From: SFLA01 sp964485815
GTDB taxonomy: Bacteria > Bacillota > Clostridia > Oscillospirales > CAG-382
DNA: 33,583 bases
Assembly (NCBI GenBank): GCA_964485815.1
Contig: CAZAJX010000023.1
Coordinates: 1-33,583, forward strand
Direction: 5' to 3'
Position numbers and translations under genes: made by a program
Notes under the pieces: generated by a model
What the model saw: the letters and a program-made list of their open reading frames with translations, nothing else
Databases searched by the model: none
Told to the model about the DNA's origin: nothing
Shown: piece after piece, positions 30,809-33,583 of the stretch
How the letters are laid out: each line of letters begins with the position of its first letter
How positions within the stretch are numbered: position 1 is the first letter of the stretch

Positions 30809-31876
30809 CTATTTTTGTTCTTTTGGTAAATTAATTGTGAACATAGTCATATTGTTTTCGCAGTTAACGGACACGCTTCCGCCGTGAAGATCAACAACGC
30901 GTTTTACCACAGCAAGACCGATTCCGTTGCCTTCGGTGCCGTGAGAAACGTCCAACTGGTAGAACTTATTGAATATACGCTGACGTTTATCCTCGGGTAT
31001 AGGATCACCGACGTTAATAACGGAAACGTATATCCTATCTTCATTTGATTTGATATTTATCTCTACGATTTCTCCCGCGGGAGAAAACTTAACGGCGTTA
31101 TCTATAATATTGATCCAAACCTGTGCAAGCAATTCCTGATCAGCGACTATAGTGTGCTCCCTGAAATCCAATTTGAACTCTAACTGTTTATCAGACCATT
31201 TTTCCTCCAACATCAAAATACAAACACGAAGCTGCTCGGAAAGATTATATTCAGAAACGTTCGTGAGAATATTCTGGTTTTCGATCTTGGTCATATTAAG
31301 CACGTTGGTGGCAAGTCCCGACAAACGGAGCGATTCCTCTTCGATAACGGAAAGGTATTCTTTTTTTTGCTCATCGGGAAGATTGCCTTTATTAATAAGC
31401 TTGGCAAATCCTGCAATAGACACTATGGGAGTTTTGAATTCGTGAGAAAAATTATTGATAAAATCGGAACGAAGCAGTTCTGTATTCTGAAGCTCTTCGG
31501 CGAGCTTATTGAAAGAATCGGTTAATTTTACGAACAACGGAAACTTTTTAAAAATGCCCATTGGAGAAAGGCGTACACTGTAATTTCCGGATGCAAGAGT
31601 ATTTAATCCGTTGATCAGGTTGTTGATAGGCTTTAAAGGTATTCTTACAATAAACCCTGCGATGACCGACCCCACCAAAAGGCTGGCAACGCTTATGGTG
31701 ATCATAAACATTGTGATACCGTTATATCCGTGTAATTCCGGACGGTAAATATCGGTCGATATAAGCAATATAATAGCACAGTTTACAAGCACAAGTGAAA
31801 ACAGAAATACAAGAAAAACCAAGGTAGCCAGCAATAAAGTTAGTGCGAAGCGAGAACTGCCTTTTTTGTTTTTCAT
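30809..31876 (-). CDS. sensor histidine kinase with minimal external loop
   Basis: A 355-residue protein. Two membrane helices (about 11-40 and 54-76) enclose only some 13 external residues, so it has no real extracellular sensor domain and may sense within the membrane or through a partner. A HAMP linker follows (about 77-130). The phosphoacceptor is His145 in N-F-S-H-E-F-K-T-P. The ATPase domain has the N-box N-I-I-D-N-A-V-K-F (about 256-264) and the G2 box G-N-G-I-G-L. The G1 box reads N-V-G-D-P-I-P instead of the usual DxGxGI, as in some VanS-like kinases. Its start overlaps the response regulator stop (ATGA). Confidence 0.94.
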   Translation of the reverse strand: MKNKKGSSRFALTLLLATLVFLVFLFSLVLVNCAIILLISTDIYRPELHGYNGITMFMITISVASLLVGSVIAGFIVRIPLKPINNLINGLNTLASGNYSVRLSPMGIFKKFPLFVKLTDSFNKLAEELQNTELLRSDFINNFSHEFKTPIVSIAGFAKLINKGNLPDEQKKEYLSVIEEESLRLSGLATNVLNMTKIENQNILTNVSEYNLSEQLRVCILMLEEKWSDKQLEFKLDFREHTIVADQELLAQVWINIIDNAVKFSPAGEIVEINIKSNEDRIYVSVINVGDPIPEDKRQRIFNKFYQLDVSHGTEGNGIGLAVVKRVVDLHGGSVSVNCENNMTMFTINLPKEQK

Positions 31877-32547
31877 ATCTTTTTCACCGCCTTATAACCA
31901 AGACCTCTTACGGATTCTATCTCAAATTCTTTGCAGTTTTCAAATCTTTTTCTCAACCTGCCGATATGTACGGTTACGGTTTCCCAGCCGGTATCGCTGT
32001 CCGCACCCCATATCTCATCCATAAGCTGTATACGGGTAAAAATCTTTCCGGGATAAGAAAGAAGCTTATACAAAAGCAGAAATTCCTTTTGAGGAAGTTC
32101 GATACTTTCGCCGTTTCCTATAACGGTGTAAGAATCGTAATCGAAAATCATATCGCCGATAATTATACGCCGTTCATTAACTATCTGTGCACGGCGGAGA
32201 AGCGCTTTTATACGGAGGAGCATTTCTTCTTCGTCAATAGGCTTGACCATATAATCGTCTGTACCCACCAAAAAGCCTTTTCTCTTGTCTTCTGCCTGCT
32301 GTTTCGCGGATACCATAAGCACGGGCAAAGAATTGTTGTTTTCTCTTAACGCTTTTGTAAAAGCGTACCCGTCCATTTCCGGCATCATAATATCCAAAAC
32401 CACGAGGTCTATATGTGTTGACTCCATTAGAGTAAGTGCTTCTTTTCCGTTGGAAGCGGTGGATACGGTATACTTTTCATTTTCAAGCACCGTTTTAAAA
32501 AACAACCGTGTATTTTTGTCATCGTCAACAACGAGAATGTGAAACAT
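31873..32547 (-). CDS. OmpR/PhoB-family response regulator
   Basis: A 224-residue protein. I chose the inner ATG at 32547, which has AAAGGGG 7 nt upstream; the ATG at 32553 is only one base from it. The receiver has acidic residues D8-D10, phosphoacceptor Asp52 in V-L-D-I-M-M-P, Ser80 and Lys102 in V-K-P. The C-terminal winged helix has L-P-Q-K-E-F-L-L-L-Y-K-L-L, R-I-Q-L-M-D-E-I-W-G and the D-NA-contacting V-T-V-H-I-G-R-L-R-K-R helix. It is the first gene of the operon and should be phosphorylated by the overlapping kinase. FtsH, PgsA and the ABC transporter downstream are candidate targets by position only. Confidence 0.96.
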   Translation of the reverse strand: MFHILVVDDDKNTRLFFKTVLENEKYTVSTASNGKEALTLMESTHIDLVVLDIMMPEMDGYAFTKALRENNNSLPVLMVSAKQQAEDKRKGFLVGTDDYMVKPIDEEEMLLRIKALLRRAQIVNERRIIIGDMIFDYDSYTVIGNGESIELPQKEFLLLYKLLSYPGKIFTRIQLMDEIWGADSDTGWETVTVHIGRLRKRFENCKEFEIESVRGLGYKAVKKI

Positions 32548-32608
32548 ATACATACCCCTTTATGATAAGATAACACAGAAATATAAACTCAAAATAAACT
32601 TTTAATAC

Positions 32609-32637
32609 AATATAACAATTTTAGCGAAAAAAATCAA
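32609..32637 (-). promoter_or_regulatory. promoter of the two-component operon
   Basis: On the minus strand, TTGATT (32632-32637) and TATATT (32609-32614) are 17 bp apart. The palindrome ACGAT-A-ATCGT (32637-32647) abuts the -35 and could be an activator or autoregulation site. Confidence 0.7.
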
Positions 32638-32756
32638 CGATAATCGTAGTTTTTCCAACACAAAATAAATTTATTGTGTATTTGCATAAATAAACACTAA
32701 AAACTAAGGGATTCTGTATTAAAAAAGTAAAAAAAGCAGTTATTCTCTTAATATTG

Positions 32757-32785
32757 TTGACAAATCGGCGTGTTGATTGTATAAT
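32757..32785 (+). promoter_or_regulatory. promoter of argG
   Basis: TTGACA (32757-32762) and TATAAT (32780-32785) are exact consensus with a 17-bp spacer. GGAGG at 32811-32815 is the ribosome binding site. The 276-bp stretch from 32548 to 32823 otherwise holds only the opposite promoter and A/T-rich sequence; I see no T-box or riboswitch and no convincing ArgR box. Confidence 0.88.
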
Positions 32786-32823
32786 ATTTCACAAATTCAG
32801 TTTTAATTTCGGAGGCATATATT

Positions 32824-33583
32824 ATGAACAAAGAAAACATTAAAAAGGTCGTGCTTGCCTACTCCGGCGGTCTTGACACGTCCATCATCATTCCCTGGCT
32901 TAAAGAAAACTACAACAACTGCGAAGTTATCGCCGTTTCCGGTAACGTAGGACAGGCAGATGAGCTTGAAGGTCTTGAAGAAAAGGCTCTTAAGACCGGC
33001 GCATCCAAGCTTTACGTTCTTGACCAGACCGACGAATACGTTGATGAATATATTATTCCCACCATGAAGGCAGGCGCTGTTTACGAAGAATATCTTCTCG
33101 GTACCAGCCACGCACGTCCCTGCATCGCAAAGGGTCTTGCTGAAATCGCTATAAAAGAAAATGCTGACGCCATCGCTCACGGCTGTACCGGTAAGGGTAA
33201 TGACCAGGTACGCTTTGAGCTTGCACTTAAGCACTTCTGCCCCAATATGCCCATTATCGCTCCCTGGCGTGAATGGGATATCAAATCCCGCGAGGAAGAG
33301 ATCGAATACGCAGAAGCTCACGATATTCCCTTGAAGATAAACCGTGAGACCAACTATTCCAAGGATAAAAACCTCTGGCATCTTTCCCACGAGGGTCTTG
33401 ACCTTGAGGATACGGGCAACGAGCCGCAGTACGAAAAGCAGGGCTTCCTTGAAATGGGCGTTTCCCCCATCAACGCGCCCGACGAGCCCACCTACGTGGA
33501 GCTGGAGTTTGAAAAGGGCATTCCCGTCGCGCTTGACGGCAAAAAGATGTCCGCAAAGGAGATCATCCTTGCCCTCAACGTCA
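32824..33583 (+). CDS. argG: argininosuccinate synthase, 3' end cut by the window
   Basis: The frame is open from ATG 32824 to the window end, about 253 codons of a usual 400 or so. It ligates citrulline and aspartate with ATP in arginine synthesis. The N-terminal pyrophosphatase loop is A-Y-S-G-G-L-D-T-S (residues 12-20). Other family blocks are G-T-S-H-A-R-P, H-G-C-T-G-K-G-N-D-Q-V-R-F-E, A-P-W-R-E-W and N-L-W-H-L-S-H-E-G. Codons are strongly biased to C/T-ending forms, as in the CBM9-like gene, which suggests high expression. argH or other arg genes would be expected beyond the window. Confidence 0.97.
   Translation, partial: MNKENIKKVVLAYSGGLDTSIIIPWLKENYNNCEVIAVSGNVGQADELEGLEEKALKTGASKLYVLDQTDEYVDEYIIPTMKAGAVYEEYLLGTSHARPCIAKGLAEIAIKENADAIAHGCTGKGNDQVRFELALKHFCPNMPIIAPWREWDIKSREEEIEYAEAHDIPLKINRETNYSKDKNLWHLSHEGLDLEDTGNEPQYEKQGFLEMGVSPINAPDEPTYVELEFEKGIPVALDGKKMSAKEIILALNV

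Noticed and set aside
32660..32700. Possible ArgR box upstream of argG (TGCATAAATA half-site in A/T-rich sequence)
   Set aside because: Only one half-site resembles the consensus, and the second arm does not fit. Random A/T-rich DNA would give similar matches.

Overview
The window looks like chromosomal DNA of an anaerobic, spore-forming member of the Clostridia, of the gut or rumen Oscillospirales/Ruminococcaceae type. The evidence is gene content: dipicolinate synthase DpaA/DpaB, a SipL-like SPOCS/LysM protein, a 26-codon SpoVM homologue, a diaminopimelate dehydrogenase, LuxS and a clostridial-style BlaI/M56 pair. Genes lie on both strands in short operons. I found sigma-A-type promoters with 17-bp spacers in front of many of them, purine-rich ribosome binding sites, and short GC-rich hairpin terminators. 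I see no insertion sequence, prophage, CRISPR array or plasmid function.

Layout. 1-134: end of a tRNA cluster (Asp, then Gly cut by the window edge) on the minus strand. 229-2244: a small membrane-anchored protein and an unrecognised 505-residue protein. 2281-6134: a BlaI-type repressor, an M56 (BlaR1-like) membrane metalloprotease with a non-penicillin-binding C-terminal region, and a lipoprotein, behind a promoter with two repressor-type operators. 6235-6909: a DUF421 membrane protein. 6955-7122: tRNA-Thr(GGT) and a CAT-anticodon tRNA that is probably tRNA-Ile2. 7229-10586: a sporulation island, with spoVM and a 49-residue membrane protein on the minus strand, divergent from sipL, dpaA and dpaB. 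10623-11828: a GHL10-type glycosidase lipoprotein. 11892-13046: CCA-adding enzyme followed by tRNA-Thr(CGT). 13090-13452: a DtxR-type metalloregulator. 13675-15258: a large secreted, membrane-anchored CBM9-like protein.

15346-22716 (minus strand): TldD/TldE protease pair, an SDR oxidoreductase, meso-DAP dehydrogenase, a GH13 alpha-glucosidase with a 54-residue DUF3006-like partner, and a TIGR02206-type membrane protein. 22841-25192 (minus strand): a tight operon of a HAD phosphatase, a DUF1887 CARF nuclease (Card1/Can2-like) and LuxS. 25272-32547 (minus strand): response regulator, histidine kinase, FtsH, PgsA and a 1001-residue MacB/FtsX-type ABC transporter, which together suggest envelope stress and membrane quality control. 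32824-end: the first three quarters or less of argininosuccinate synthase.

How the parts may work together. spoVM, sipL and dpaAB belong to late mother-cell sporulation: SpoVM marks the forespore membrane, SipL helps hold the SpoIVA coat base, and DpaAB makes dipicolinate for the core. The most interesting items are the spoVM micropeptide gene, the hairpin that encloses the dpaA ribosome binding site, the CARF nuclease encoded between a HAD phosphatase and LuxS with no CRISPR locus in view, and the two-operator BlaI/M56/lipoprotein sensory module.
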